Source: an uncultured bacterium (GTDB lineage: Bacteria; Bacillota_I; Bacilli_A; Izemoplasmatales; Hujiaoplasmataceae). Taken from it: a stretch of 52,898 nucleotides of DNA. The stretch covers positions 1-52,898 of the forward strand of contig CAIMSF010000146.1 in the NCBI GenBank assembly GCA_903844055.1, in the 5' to 3' direction. Position numbers and translations under genes: made by a program. Every line of letters starts with the position of its first letter. The stretch's first letter is position 1. The notes under the pieces are model-generated. The model was not told where the DNA came from. It saw only the letters and a list, made by a program, of their open reading frames with translations, and did no database searches. Below are positions 18,725-26,398 of the stretch, one piece after another.

Positions 18725-18755
18725 ATTATATCATAGACCCGGTTAAGTATTAACC
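18725..18755 (-). promoter_or_regulatory. lgt promoter with inverted repeat over the -35
   Basis: TTAATA (18748-18753) and TATAAT (18725-18730) on the minus strand are 17 bases apart. The -35 lies inside the perfect inverted repeat GGTTAAGTATTAACC (18741-18755), with 6-bp arms and a 3-base spacer, placed where a repressor would block polymerase. The binder is unknown. Confidence 0.5.
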
Positions 18756-18769
18756 GTCCATTTCCGGGA

Positions 18770-18799
18770 AAGAGAAAAGGGCACGGACGAACCGTGCCC
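18770..18799 (-). terminator. Terminator of the CBM41-malEFG operon
   Basis: GGGCACGG/CCGTGCCC perfect 8-bp stem with a 5-base loop, followed on the minus strand by TTTTCTCTTT, directly after the malG-like stop. Confidence 0.85.
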
Positions 18800-18813
18800 T
18801 CGCGCATCCCGGA

Positions 18814-19869
18814 TCAGCCCTTGGTGGCGCCGGCGGTGATGCCTTCGATGAGATAACGCTGGAAGATCATGTAGAGGACCGTGATCGGGAAGGCCACGAT
18901 GAGCGCCCCGGCGGCGAACGTCGTATACGACGAACTCCGCGGATTGTTGATCATCGAGAACAGGCCGACCGCGAGCGTCCACTGCCTGGAGACTGGAATG
19001 TCCGGGTCGATCTGGACGTCGAGCAGGAGGCGCGGCAACATGTAGTCCATCCACGGCGCCATGAATTGGCCGACGGCGACGAACGACAGGATCGGGACCG
19101 CGAGCGGCAGGATGATCTTGAAGAAGATCTGCCACTTGCTGGCGCCGTCGAGCATCGCCGACTCGTCGAGGTCCTTCGGGATCTGCGAGAGGTAACCCTT
19201 GATCAGCCAGATGTTGCCGGGGATCGAGCCGCCCACGTAGAGCACGGTGAGCCAGGTCGGCTTGCCGAGCAGATGGAACGTCTGGAACAGCGTGAACATG
19301 GCGATCAGGCCCATGAACGACGGGAACACCTGCAGGACGAGGATGGCCATCAGGCCGGCCTTCTTGCCTTTGAACTTGAAGCGGGCGAACACGTAGCCGG
19401 CGCCGGTGATGAAGATGACGCCGAGGACCATGTTGAGGACGGCGATGATCAGCGTGTTCTTGTACCAGTACAGGAAGTCGCCCTCGAACAGGTCGATGTA
19501 GTTCTGGAACGAGGCGAGGTGCGCCGGCGGGAAGAGCGTCGTCGGCAGCTCGCTGATGTTCGTGAACGAGGCGCTGATCAGGTAGACGACCGGGAACAGG
19601 ACGAAGAACACGGCGGTGGTGAGAAACAGGAACGTCAGGATCTTCATGCCGATTTCCTTGAAGGAGAAGACCTGGCGGTACGCGCCGACGAGCACTTGCT
19701 TCTTGTTGGCAAGATGGAGCGCATGATACAGTCCGTAGCCCGGGACGAGGCCCATGAGCGCGCCGCGGAAGGGCGGGTAGCCCTTGTGGGCGTAGACGTC
19801 GGCGGTGATCGCGCTGTGGGTGAAGAGCAGGGAGATGAGGACGATGATGGTCAATGTGAGCGGCAGCAT
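18814..19869 (-). CDS. Maltodextrin ABC transporter permease, MalG-like
   Basis: One of two membrane subunits of the maltodextrin importer, 351 residues. The standard MalG core with six membrane segments begins near residue 75. The EAA loop that contacts the ATPase reads D-E-S-A-M-L-D-G-A-S, followed by I-L-P-L. An extra N-terminal section of about 70 residues (hydrophobic segment 1-20, then V-P-G-Y-G-L-Y-H-A) is unusual for MalG. It is the last gene of the operon, 5 bases after the malF-like stop. No ATPase gene (MalK/MsmX type) is present in the window, so a shared one elsewhere is inferred. Confidence 0.92.
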   Translation of the reverse strand: MLPLTLTIIVLISLLFTHSAITADVYAHKGYPPFRGALMGLVPGYGLYHALHLANKKQVLVGAYRQVFSFKEIGMKILTFLFLTTAVFFVLFPVVYLISASFTNISELPTTLFPPAHLASFQNYIDLFEGDFLYWYKNTLIIAVLNMVLGVIFITGAGYVFARFKFKGKKAGLMAILVLQVFPSFMGLIAMFTLFQTFHLLGKPTWLTVLYVGGSIPGNIWLIKGYLSQIPKDLDESAMLDGASKWQIFFKIILPLAVPILSFVAVGQFMAPWMDYMLPRLLLDVQIDPDIPVSRQWTLAVGLFSMINNPRSSSYTTFAAGALIVAFPITVLYMIFQRYLIEGITAGATKG

Positions 19870-19874
19870 GTTCG

Positions 19875-22334
19875 TCAGTCCTCCTTAAATGCTCGCGTCT
19901 GCGAGAAGTTCCAGGCCGCGATGGACCCGACCATGAGGAAGATGAGGATCGAGAAGACGGACGCCATGTTGTAGACGCGCTTCGTGACGGTCAGCGTGTA
20001 CATCCAGGAAATCAGGATGTCCGTGCTGCCGGCATAGGCCCTGTCGATATCGCCCGCGCCGGATCCTCCTTGGGTGATGAAGTAGATGACGCCGAAGTTG
20101 TTGAAGTTGCCGGAGAAGGTCATGACGAGGATCGGCGACGTCGAGAACATGATGAGCGGGAACGTGATGTACTTGAATTTCTGCGAAGGCGTCGCGCCGT
20201 CGATGTCGGCGGCCTCGTAGAGGGTCCGGTCGATCGAGGTCATGATCGAGGTCATGAGGGCCATGAAGTACGGCGCCCCGAGCCAGATGTTGACGACGAT
20301 CAGGACGATCCGGACGAACCAGACGTTGTGCGCGTTGTTGAACCACTGGATGTTGTCCTGGCCGAGCCAGATGAACTTCTGCCAGGCCGACAGGGCCGTT
20401 TCGCTCCACGCCGTGCCGAGCATCCCCCAACGGGTCAGGGTGTCGTACACGCCGGCGGAACGCAGGAGCGCGTTGATGACGCCGCGTTCGCTGAAGATGA
20501 TCGAGAAGGCCATCTGCGAGATCAGCGCGGGCACGGCCCACGGCAGGATCAGGAGGGTTCTCCAGAATTTCTTGAAGGGGACGCGTTCGGAACTGATCAC
20601 GACCGCCTGGAACATGCCGCCGAAGAAGACGGTCACGGTTGAGAAGACAGCCCAAATCACGGTCCAGAACAGGACTTTCCAGAACGTCTCGGCGAACGGG
20701 ATGCCTTCGCCGAACGTGAAGATGCGGGCGAAGTTCTCGAACCCGACCCACATGAAGCGTCCGGTGTCGGTGTCGAAGCCGCTGAAGTTCGTGAAGGCGA
20801 TCAAAAAGCCGAAGACGATCGGCATGATCGAGATGAAGGTGATGACGAAGAGCGCCGGCAAGATCATGATGTATTCGAAGCCGTGCGTGAAGACGCTCAC
20901 GAACCATTCGCGGTCGGTCACGCGCTCACCCGTTTGGGCGAACTTCCTGCTCGTCGAATAGGCGTCGATGATGCCCCAGACATACGTCAGGAGGAAATAG
21001 GCGAACAGAAGCGTCGAGATCAGACCCGAGATGAGCAGGAACTGCGAGGTATGCCCGATCAGCGGCGTGTAGTCGAGGATTCCCGATACCGGGATGTAGA
21101 CCGCCGATCCTTCCGTGAAGCGGACGGATTTAAGGGCGTCGTGGAGCGAGTTGTAGTAATACTCGCGCTTGTCGGACTGACCGAGCGTCAGGACCGACCA
21201 GAACCCCTTGACGAAGAATCCCGCGGTGTCGTGGAACCAGTTGTAATAGTTCTCCTCGAATTCCGTCCGGAGTTCGGGATGGACCGAGAAATAGACTTCG
21301 AGCAGGAAGCGGTTGTATTCCTTCGAGGTCAGGCTGCTCGTCGAGAGGTTGTAGCGCGTCGTGATGTAGTTGCGCAGATAGCTCGAGAAGGCGGTGGCGT
21401 TGTAGCCGGCGTCCTTCCGATAGTCGATTTCCGGGATGAACTGCACATACAGCGTGTCGGTGTCGTCGACGACGATGTTGCCCTTGACCGTCAATTCCTT
21501 CAGATCGTCGACCAGCGGATCCTCGGGATCGATGAAGTCGGTGCTGTCGGCGATGTTGACATAACGGTAAATGGCGGTCGAGGTGACCGAAATCGACTTC
21601 GTGCATTTGATGTAGACCTTGTCGGCGACGGCGTCGAGGAAGATCACGCCGGTGCGGTAGTAGGAGTCGGCTCCGTCCGGAATCTCGGTGATCGTATCGT
21701 CCGGGTCGTTGACGTTGGTATAGACGTCCGCGGTCTGTTCGCTGCCGATCGTGTAGTATTCCTGTCCGCCGACGTTGTAGACGGTGAAACCGGAGAGGAC
21801 GCGATAGAAGTCCTTCGCCGCGATCGCCTCGTCGTCCTCGCCGATGATCAGGTCGTTGGCTTCGTCGACCGTGCCGGTGTTCGAGGTCCGCGCGGTCGTC
21901 GAGGTCACGACGAGATCGTCGATCAGGGTGAAATAGCGCGGGGTCGAATGGGCGAGGATGTCGGTTGCGGTGAAGTCGACCAGATCGCGCATCGTGAATC
22001 CGTCGGCGTCGGCGCTTTCGATCGCGTAGAAGGCGTCGAACGTGTCGAACGCATCGATTTCATCGCCGTCGACCTGGTACCGATACAGACTGTAGAAACC
22101 TCTCGCGAAACTGTCGGGATACAATTCGCCGACGCCCGAGTTCGCGTCGCTTACGACCTTGATGTAGGAATCATAATCGCTGAAATAGCGGCTCGAACCA
22201 AGTTCGACGCCGAGGAAGAGCGCGAACACGAAGAAGAAGACGAGCGCCTTCCAGAACTGCTTATTGAAAACCTGGCCGAGGCCGGGCACGATCGCCGAAG
22301 CGACCGCCTTGATCACATGAACGGTTTTGTTCAT
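19875..22334 (-). CDS. Maltodextrin ABC transporter permease, MalF-like, with large extracellular domain
   Basis: Second membrane subunit of the importer, 819 residues, far longer than E. coli MalF (514) or typical Gram-positive MalF proteins. After a cytoplasmic V-P-G-L-G-Q-V-F-N-K segment and a first membrane helix (about 29-45), a hydrophilic region of about 385 residues (46-430), rich in Asp, Thr and Tyr, should lie outside the cell. Membrane segments resume at about 432-455 and 488-512, and the C-terminal half is a normal permease with the EAA loop E-A-A-D-I-D-G-A. The extracellular region has no family I recognise; it may receive or hold the binding protein, as the MalF P2 loop does. 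GGAGG precedes the start. Confidence 0.92.
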   Translation of the reverse strand: MNKTVHVIKAVASAIVPGLGQVFNKQFWKALVFFFVFALFLGVELGSSRYFSDYDSYIKVVSDANSGVGELYPDSFARGFYSLYRYQVDGDEIDAFDTFDAFYAIESADADGFTMRDLVDFTATDILAHSTPRYFTLIDDLVVTSTTARTSNTGTVDEANDLIIGEDDEAIAAKDFYRVLSGFTVYNVGGQEYYTIGSEQTADVYTNVNDPDDTITEIPDGADSYYRTGVIFLDAVADKVYIKCTKSISVTSTAIYRYVNIADSTDFIDPEDPLVDDLKELTVKGNIVVDDTDTLYVQFIPEIDYRKDAGYNATAFSSYLRNYITTRYNLSTSSLTSKEYNRFLLEVYFSVHPELRTEFEENYYNWFHDTAGFFVKGFWSVLTLGQSDKREYYYNSLHDALKSVRFTEGSAVYIPVSGILDYTPLIGHTSQFLLISGLISTLLFAYFLLTYVWGIIDAYSTSRKFAQTGERVTDREWFVSVFTHGFEYIMILPALFVITFISIMPIVFGFLIAFTNFSGFDTDTGRFMWVGFENFARIFTFGEGIPFAETFWKVLFWTVIWAVFSTVTVFFGGMFQAVVISSERVPFKKFWRTLLILPWAVPALISQMAFSIIFSERGVINALLRSAGVYDTLTRWGMLGTAWSETALSAWQKFIWLGQDNIQWFNNAHNVWFVRIVLIVVNIWLGAPYFMALMTSIMTSIDRTLYEAADIDGATPSQKFKYITFPLIMFSTSPILVMTFSGNFNNFGVIYFITQGGSGAGDIDRAYAGSTDILISWMYTLTVTKRVYNMASVFSILIFLMVGSIAAWNFSQTRAFKED

Positions 22335-22380
22335 TGGATACCTCCCATGACATGCTTCCGATCCTTCCACTTATTAGGAA

Positions 22381-22406
22381 AGATGGCCTCCTTGCGAAGG
22401 CCATCT
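22381..22406 (-). other. Intercistronic hairpin between malE-like and malF-like genes
   Basis: AGATGGCC/GGCCATCT 8-bp stem, extendable by a few pairs, followed on the minus strand by TTTCCTAAT. The T-run is short, so it is probably a partial terminator or 3'-stabilising hairpin that keeps binding-protein mRNA more abundant than permease mRNA, as known for other binding-protein operons. Confidence 0.5.
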
Positions 22407-22429
22407 GAACCTAACGATGGGATTGCCGG

Positions 22430-23737
22430 TTATTTCGAGCCGAGCGCCTTGGATGCGAGATACGATGCTTCGGCTTTCTTCTGTTCCGTCGCGATGTCGG
22501 CGTTGGTGTCCCAGATGTTGACGACCATCGTTTGCGCGGCCGCCCAGTAATAGGTGACTTCGGCGATGGTGGGCATCGGGATGGAGGTCTGGAGCTGTTC
22601 GATCATGACGGTCATGAACGGGTCGTCGAGAACGCCTTCGATGTTCGAAAGGTCGATCAGGGCCGGCAGGTCGTTCGAGGTCGTGTACAGGATTTCCTGG
22701 GCGGTTTCGCTGGCGAGGAATTCGACGAACTTGATCGCGGCTTCGCGGTTCGAGGAGTTCTTGTAGACGGCGACCATCTGCGAGCCGGCATAGGTGCTCG
22801 GCGTGTGGGTCGCGCCTTCGACGCCGTCAAACGTCGGGAGGACGGCGGCGCCGAGGTTCTCGGCACCGATCGCATCCTGCATCGAGCGAATCGACCACGG
22901 GCCGGCGATCATCATCGCGGCGGCGCCTTGTTCGAACAGCGTGGTGGAGGCGGAGTTGTACGCGTCGTTTCCGGTGACGACCGGCTTCAGTTCGGTGGTC
23001 AGCCAGTTGAGCGCGGCGAGCAGTTCGTCGGATTCGAAGCCGACTTGCGTGCCGTCGATGCCGTCAACGCCGTGCGGACGCCATCCGAAGGCGGAGTAGA
23101 CCGTCTGGAGGTAGTAGTTGTCGGCCCAATGGGAGTTGGTCGTGAGCAACTGCTCGCCGGGGTGGTCGATCGCATACTGTTCGGCGGCGGCGATCAGTTC
23201 GGGCCAGCTGTCGAGCGCGGCGACTTCTTCGGCGCTGATGAGTTCCTTGTTGTACATCATGAAGATCGATTCGATCGAGATCGGGACGGCATACAGCGCT
23301 TCATTGCTCGAGCCGAGCGTGCCGGCGGTCGCGATGTCGAGGGCGATCGGCTGAACCGTCGCCTTCAGCGTGGTGAGCAGCGAGTCCGGAAGCGTGTAGA
23401 CGAGGTCTTCGAGCATGGCGAGCGAGAGGTGGTCATGCGGGAACATGAACACGTCGGCTCCGAGTCCTTCGACGAGACCATAGGTCTTCAGGTCGTTGCG
23501 GGAGTCGAGGGCGCCCTTGTGCTGGAATTCGACGATGATGTCCGGATAGACTTCGTTGAAGGCCGGGATGACTTCGGCGGCGAAGACGCCGTCGGTGTCG
23601 TCGAGCCACACGGTGATCGTGGTGGGCTGGGTCTGGCTTTCGGAGAAGTCGATGATGTTGTCTTCGAGTTCGACGCCGCAGGCGGAGAGCGCGAAGAGGA
23701 CGATGAGGGTCAAAAATACGCTAAGAAGTTTTTTCAT
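22430..23737 (-). CDS. Maltodextrin-binding lipoprotein, MalE-like
   Basis: Extracellular solute-binding protein of family 1, 435 residues, tethered by lipid at Cys20 (lipobox L-S-A-C). After the signal peptide and a short acidic linker, the mature fold starts with T-I-T-V-W-L-D-D and includes typical family features such as Y-A-V-P-I-S-I-E-S, M-Y-N-K-E-L and A-M-M-I-A-G-P-W. It delivers maltodextrins to the two permeases encoded downstream. The start ATG-AAA-AAA-CTT has AGGAGA upstream; it is 23 bases after the CBM41-like gene, with no separate promoter seen. Confidence 0.93.
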   Translation of the reverse strand: MKKLLSVFLTLIVLFALSACGVELEDNIIDFSESQTQPTTITVWLDDTDGVFAAEVIPAFNEVYPDIIVEFQHKGALDSRNDLKTYGLVEGLGADVFMFPHDHLSLAMLEDLVYTLPDSLLTTLKATVQPIALDIATAGTLGSSNEALYAVPISIESIFMMYNKELISAEEVAALDSWPELIAAAEQYAIDHPGEQLLTTNSHWADNYYLQTVYSAFGWRPHGVDGIDGTQVGFESDELLAALNWLTTELKPVVTGNDAYNSASTTLFEQGAAAMMIAGPWSIRSMQDAIGAENLGAAVLPTFDGVEGATHTPSTYAGSQMVAVYKNSSNREAAIKFVEFLASETAQEILYTTSNDLPALIDLSNIEGVLDDPFMTVMIEQLQTSIPMPTIAEVTYYWAAAQTMVVNIWDTNADIATEQKKAEASYLASKALGSK

Positions 23738-23760
23738 GGCAGTGTCTCCTCTCATCCCAC

Positions 23761-26184
23761 TCAGAACCATTCTTTTCGGCGGGCGAAGAAGAACGCGACG
23801 CCGAAGAGTCCGAGGATCCCGATGCTCGCGTTCTGCGCGGCGCAGCCGGTTTCCGGTGCTGTGATGGTGATGTTGAACGTTGCCTGGGTTTCATTGCCCC
23901 AGTCGTCGTAGGCGGTGACGGTGATCGGGTAGACGCCGGCCTTGTTCATGTTGACGATGCCTTCTTCGGGCTTCACATAAATCCGGTCGGAGACGTTTCC
24001 GTCGCGGTCGTCGATGGCGCGGATGTTCGGCCAGTAGCTGGTGTCCCAAGCCGTTCCGGCGACGAACGTGAGTTCTTCGGTGAGCAGGACGGTGATGACC
24101 GGGCCCTCGGCGTCCGTGACGACATCGACTTCGGCGGCGCGGTTGTCAAGGCCTTCGGCGCCGTTGTCGAACTGCAGGACATATTCATGTCCGGATTCGA
24201 GTTCGACGTTGAGTTCGACGGCGAGTTCGGTGATGACGTCCTTGTCCTCATTGAAGCTGACGCTCTTGATCGCGTTTTCGACGGCGACGCCATCCTTCAG
24301 CAGGGTGAACATGGCGGCGACATCGTACAGAGCGCGTTCGTAACTGGTTTCTTCATATTCGACATAGTCGTAGATCGCGACTTTTTCGGTTTCGACCATC
24401 AGTTCGAGGACGAAGCGGTCGTGATCGGGAGACCAGGTCTTGTCGCTGAAGCCGGTATAGACGACGAGGACGTCGCCGGCAACCATCGTGCCGAAGCCGG
24501 CGCCGGTGCCGTTGTTGACGTCGCCGGTCTTCTTGGAGGGATCGTCACCGGCATAGACCAAGTAACCGATCCAGTCTTCTTCGACCGCGGGATCGAAGGA
24601 GTTCATGACGGCGACGCCGGGAACATCGTCCGGGCTCTTGAAGGACTCCGTCATCGGGATCGACTGACCCCAGTCGCCTTCCTGGTTGGTCCAGGAGCCC
24701 CAGGTGTAGATGCCGAGGTTGGCTTCGTAGGTTCCGTCGCTCTCATAATACAGCGTGATGATGTTGGCTTTGGCCGGGTCGGCGACGAAGTACGTCTGGA
24801 AGCCGCCCTGGAAGTAGTAGACATGGATTTCGTCGACGGTGCCGTTCTTGATCGCGGTGACGTCGAAGTTGATGTGCTGTCCGTCCGGCGTTTCGCGGTA
24901 GGTCCAGCGGTCGTCGGTGCCGATCGAGTCGGCGATCGGGATCAAGCCGATGGTGTCGGAAGCGTCGTCGTCGACGTTGATGACCATGACGGCGCCGAAA
25001 TCATCGACGCCCGAGCGGATGACCGGTGCGCCCGTTCCGTCCGTGCCGGTGCCCCAGGTCCACAGACCGACGTCGGAATAGTCGCTGTCCCACTTCTGAT
25101 AGTGGAAGACGACGCGGCCGGCGACGTTGCTGGGAATGTCGGAAGCGACGTACGGATCATAGACGGTGTCGTCGATCGTGATTCCGCCGGATCCGGTCGG
25201 AATGTATTCGTAACCGACGATTTCGTACAGTTCGTAGGTGGTGACGATCGGCTGGGTCATGTCTTCGTAGGCCGAAGCGACTTCCGCCGAGAACTTGACC
25301 TGGATGATCGACTTGGTCAACGCGTAGGTTCCGTCGAGTTTGCCTTCGATCATGCTGTAAGGCGTGAACTTGAAGGCGAACGAGGAATCGGCGAAGAGGG
25401 TGACGTTGTCGAATCCCTGCCACTGTTCGGCCGCCGCATAGAGGGCGGTGCAGTCGCCGGCGACAAGGCCGGTCACATCGATCGCGACGTCGCCGGTTTT
25501 CTTGGTGGCGTCGTTGCCCGCGTAGATGATGAGGTTCGGCGTGCCGCCGTCAACGATGGCCTGCGCCATGCCGACTTTGCCGAGTTTGCCTTCCGGCGTG
25601 GTGAATTCGCCGGTGAAGATCGGCGTCGGGGTGCCCCAAACGCCCCACGAGCCGATATTCGCGTCGTTGTACCATCCGCCCCAAGCATGGAGGCCGAGGT
25701 TCTCTTCATACACTTCGGAAGCGGTGAAATAGACGACGAAGACGTTGATGTACTCTTCGCTGGCGACGAAAATCGTGTCGGATCCGCTGAAGAAATACAC
25801 ATGCATCGTCGCGCCGGCCGCCGCCGCGGTGACGTCGAGCGAAAGGTCGGCATCGCCCTTGGAGTCCTTGTTGGACCAACGGTTGTCATTGCCGATTTCA
25901 GCCGAGATCGGAATGATGCCGGCGGTGGTCGCATCCGCGCCGATGGCGATTTCGATCACGGCGCCGAAATCATCGACGCTGGTCTTCTCCAGACCGTTCG
26001 AACTGCCGTCGGTGCCGGTGCCCCAAACCCAAAGACCGACACTGTCATATACTCCGTCCCACTTCTGATAGTGGAACACGACTTGTCCGGCCGCGGCGGC
26101 GTCGACGGTGAGATTCTTCGTCGACATCGCGAAGCCGAGCAAAGCCGTTACCGCGAAAAACAGTAGCAACAGACTTTTTTTCAT
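23761..26184 (-). CDS. Surface starch-binding protein with duplicated CBM41/PUD-like modules and P-E-T-G-C anchor
   Basis: Secreted protein of 807 residues without any glycosidase domain. A signal peptide (about 1-30) is followed by two related repeats, about 28-270 and 385-625. Each opens with V-V-F-H-Y-Q-K-W-D, continues G-L-W-x-W-G-T-G-T-D-G and ends near K-K-T-G-D-V. Each repeat appears to hold two CBM41-type (pullulanase-associated, alpha-glucan-binding) modules, four in all. A DUF5011/Ig-like domain follows at about 690-775. The C-terminus is A-P-E-T-G-C (Cys781), a hydrophobic stretch and R-R-K-E-W-F, like a sorting signal. It leads the malEFG operon; a role in capturing starch at the cell surface is inferred. 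AGGAGG precedes the start. Confidence 0.85.
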   Translation of the reverse strand: MKKSLLLLFFAVTALLGFAMSTKNLTVDAAAAGQVVFHYQKWDGVYDSVGLWVWGTGTDGSSNGLEKTSVDDFGAVIEIAIGADATTAGIIPISAEIGNDNRWSNKDSKGDADLSLDVTAAAAGATMHVYFFSGSDTIFVASEEYINVFVVYFTASEVYEENLGLHAWGGWYNDANIGSWGVWGTPTPIFTGEFTTPEGKLGKVGMAQAIVDGGTPNLIIYAGNDATKKTGDVAIDVTGLVAGDCTALYAAAEQWQGFDNVTLFADSSFAFKFTPYSMIEGKLDGTYALTKSIIQVKFSAEVASAYEDMTQPIVTTYELYEIVGYEYIPTGSGGITIDDTVYDPYVASDIPSNVAGRVVFHYQKWDSDYSDVGLWTWGTGTDGTGAPVIRSGVDDFGAVMVINVDDDASDTIGLIPIADSIGTDDRWTYRETPDGQHINFDVTAIKNGTVDEIHVYYFQGGFQTYFVADPAKANIITLYYESDGTYEANLGIYTWGSWTNQEGDWGQSIPMTESFKSPDDVPGVAVMNSFDPAVEEDWIGYLVYAGDDPSKKTGDVNNGTGAGFGTMVAGDVLVVYTGFSDKTWSPDHDRFVLELMVETEKVAIYDYVEYEETSYERALYDVAAMFTLLKDGVAVENAIKSVSFNEDKDVITELAVELNVELESGHEYVLQFDNGAEGLDNRAAEVDVVTDAEGPVITVLLTEELTFVAGTAWDTSYWPNIRAIDDRDGNVSDRIYVKPEEGIVNMNKAGVYPITVTAYDDWGNETQATFNITITAPETGCAAQNASIGILGLFGVAFFFARRKEWF

Positions 26185-26222
26185 TTTTTCCTCCTGTAAT
26201 GATTTTTGTCTCTGTCCACAAG

Positions 26223-26292
26223 TGTAAGCGCTTGTGTCCATTTGAACGTGTTTAATTCTACTACTTTCATATAATGAATGCAAGCGTTTTTA
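26223..26292 (-). promoter_or_regulatory. Promoter and two cre-like operators of the CBM41-malEFG operon
   Basis: TTGCAT (26278-26283) and TAGAAT (26255-26260) on the minus strand with a 17-base spacer. TGTAAGCGCTTGTG (26223-26236), with the palindromic core AAGCGCTT, lies about 12-25 bases into the transcript. TGCAAGCGTTTTTA (26279-26292) overlaps the -35. Both resemble TGWAANCGNTNWCA (11 and 12 of 14 positions). A LacI-family repressor (CcpA or MalR type) is the likely binder. Confidence 0.6.
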
Positions 26293-26305
26293 CTGCTGTG
26301 CAAAA

Positions 26306-26358
26306 CGTAATCGGTTACAGACTCAAATGCGAAAAACCCACATTTTTTGTGCTAGAAT
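26306..26358 (+). promoter_or_regulatory. Pullulanase promoter with upstream cre-like operator
   Basis: CGTAATCGGTTACA (26306-26319) matches the cre consensus at 13 of 14 positions. The -10 is TAGAAT (26353-26358) preceded by TGC, an extended -10; no good -35 is seen. The operator lies about 45-60 bases before the expected start, between the two divergent promoters. Confidence 0.55.
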
Positions 26359-26398
26359 AGAGACGTACATCCGATTCACCATACAAGGGGGAATTTCC

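Noticed and set aside
24187-26166. 659-codon open frame on the plus strand opposite the CBM41-like gene
   Set aside because: The minus-strand frame has a signal peptide, repeats and an anchor; the plus-strand frame has none.
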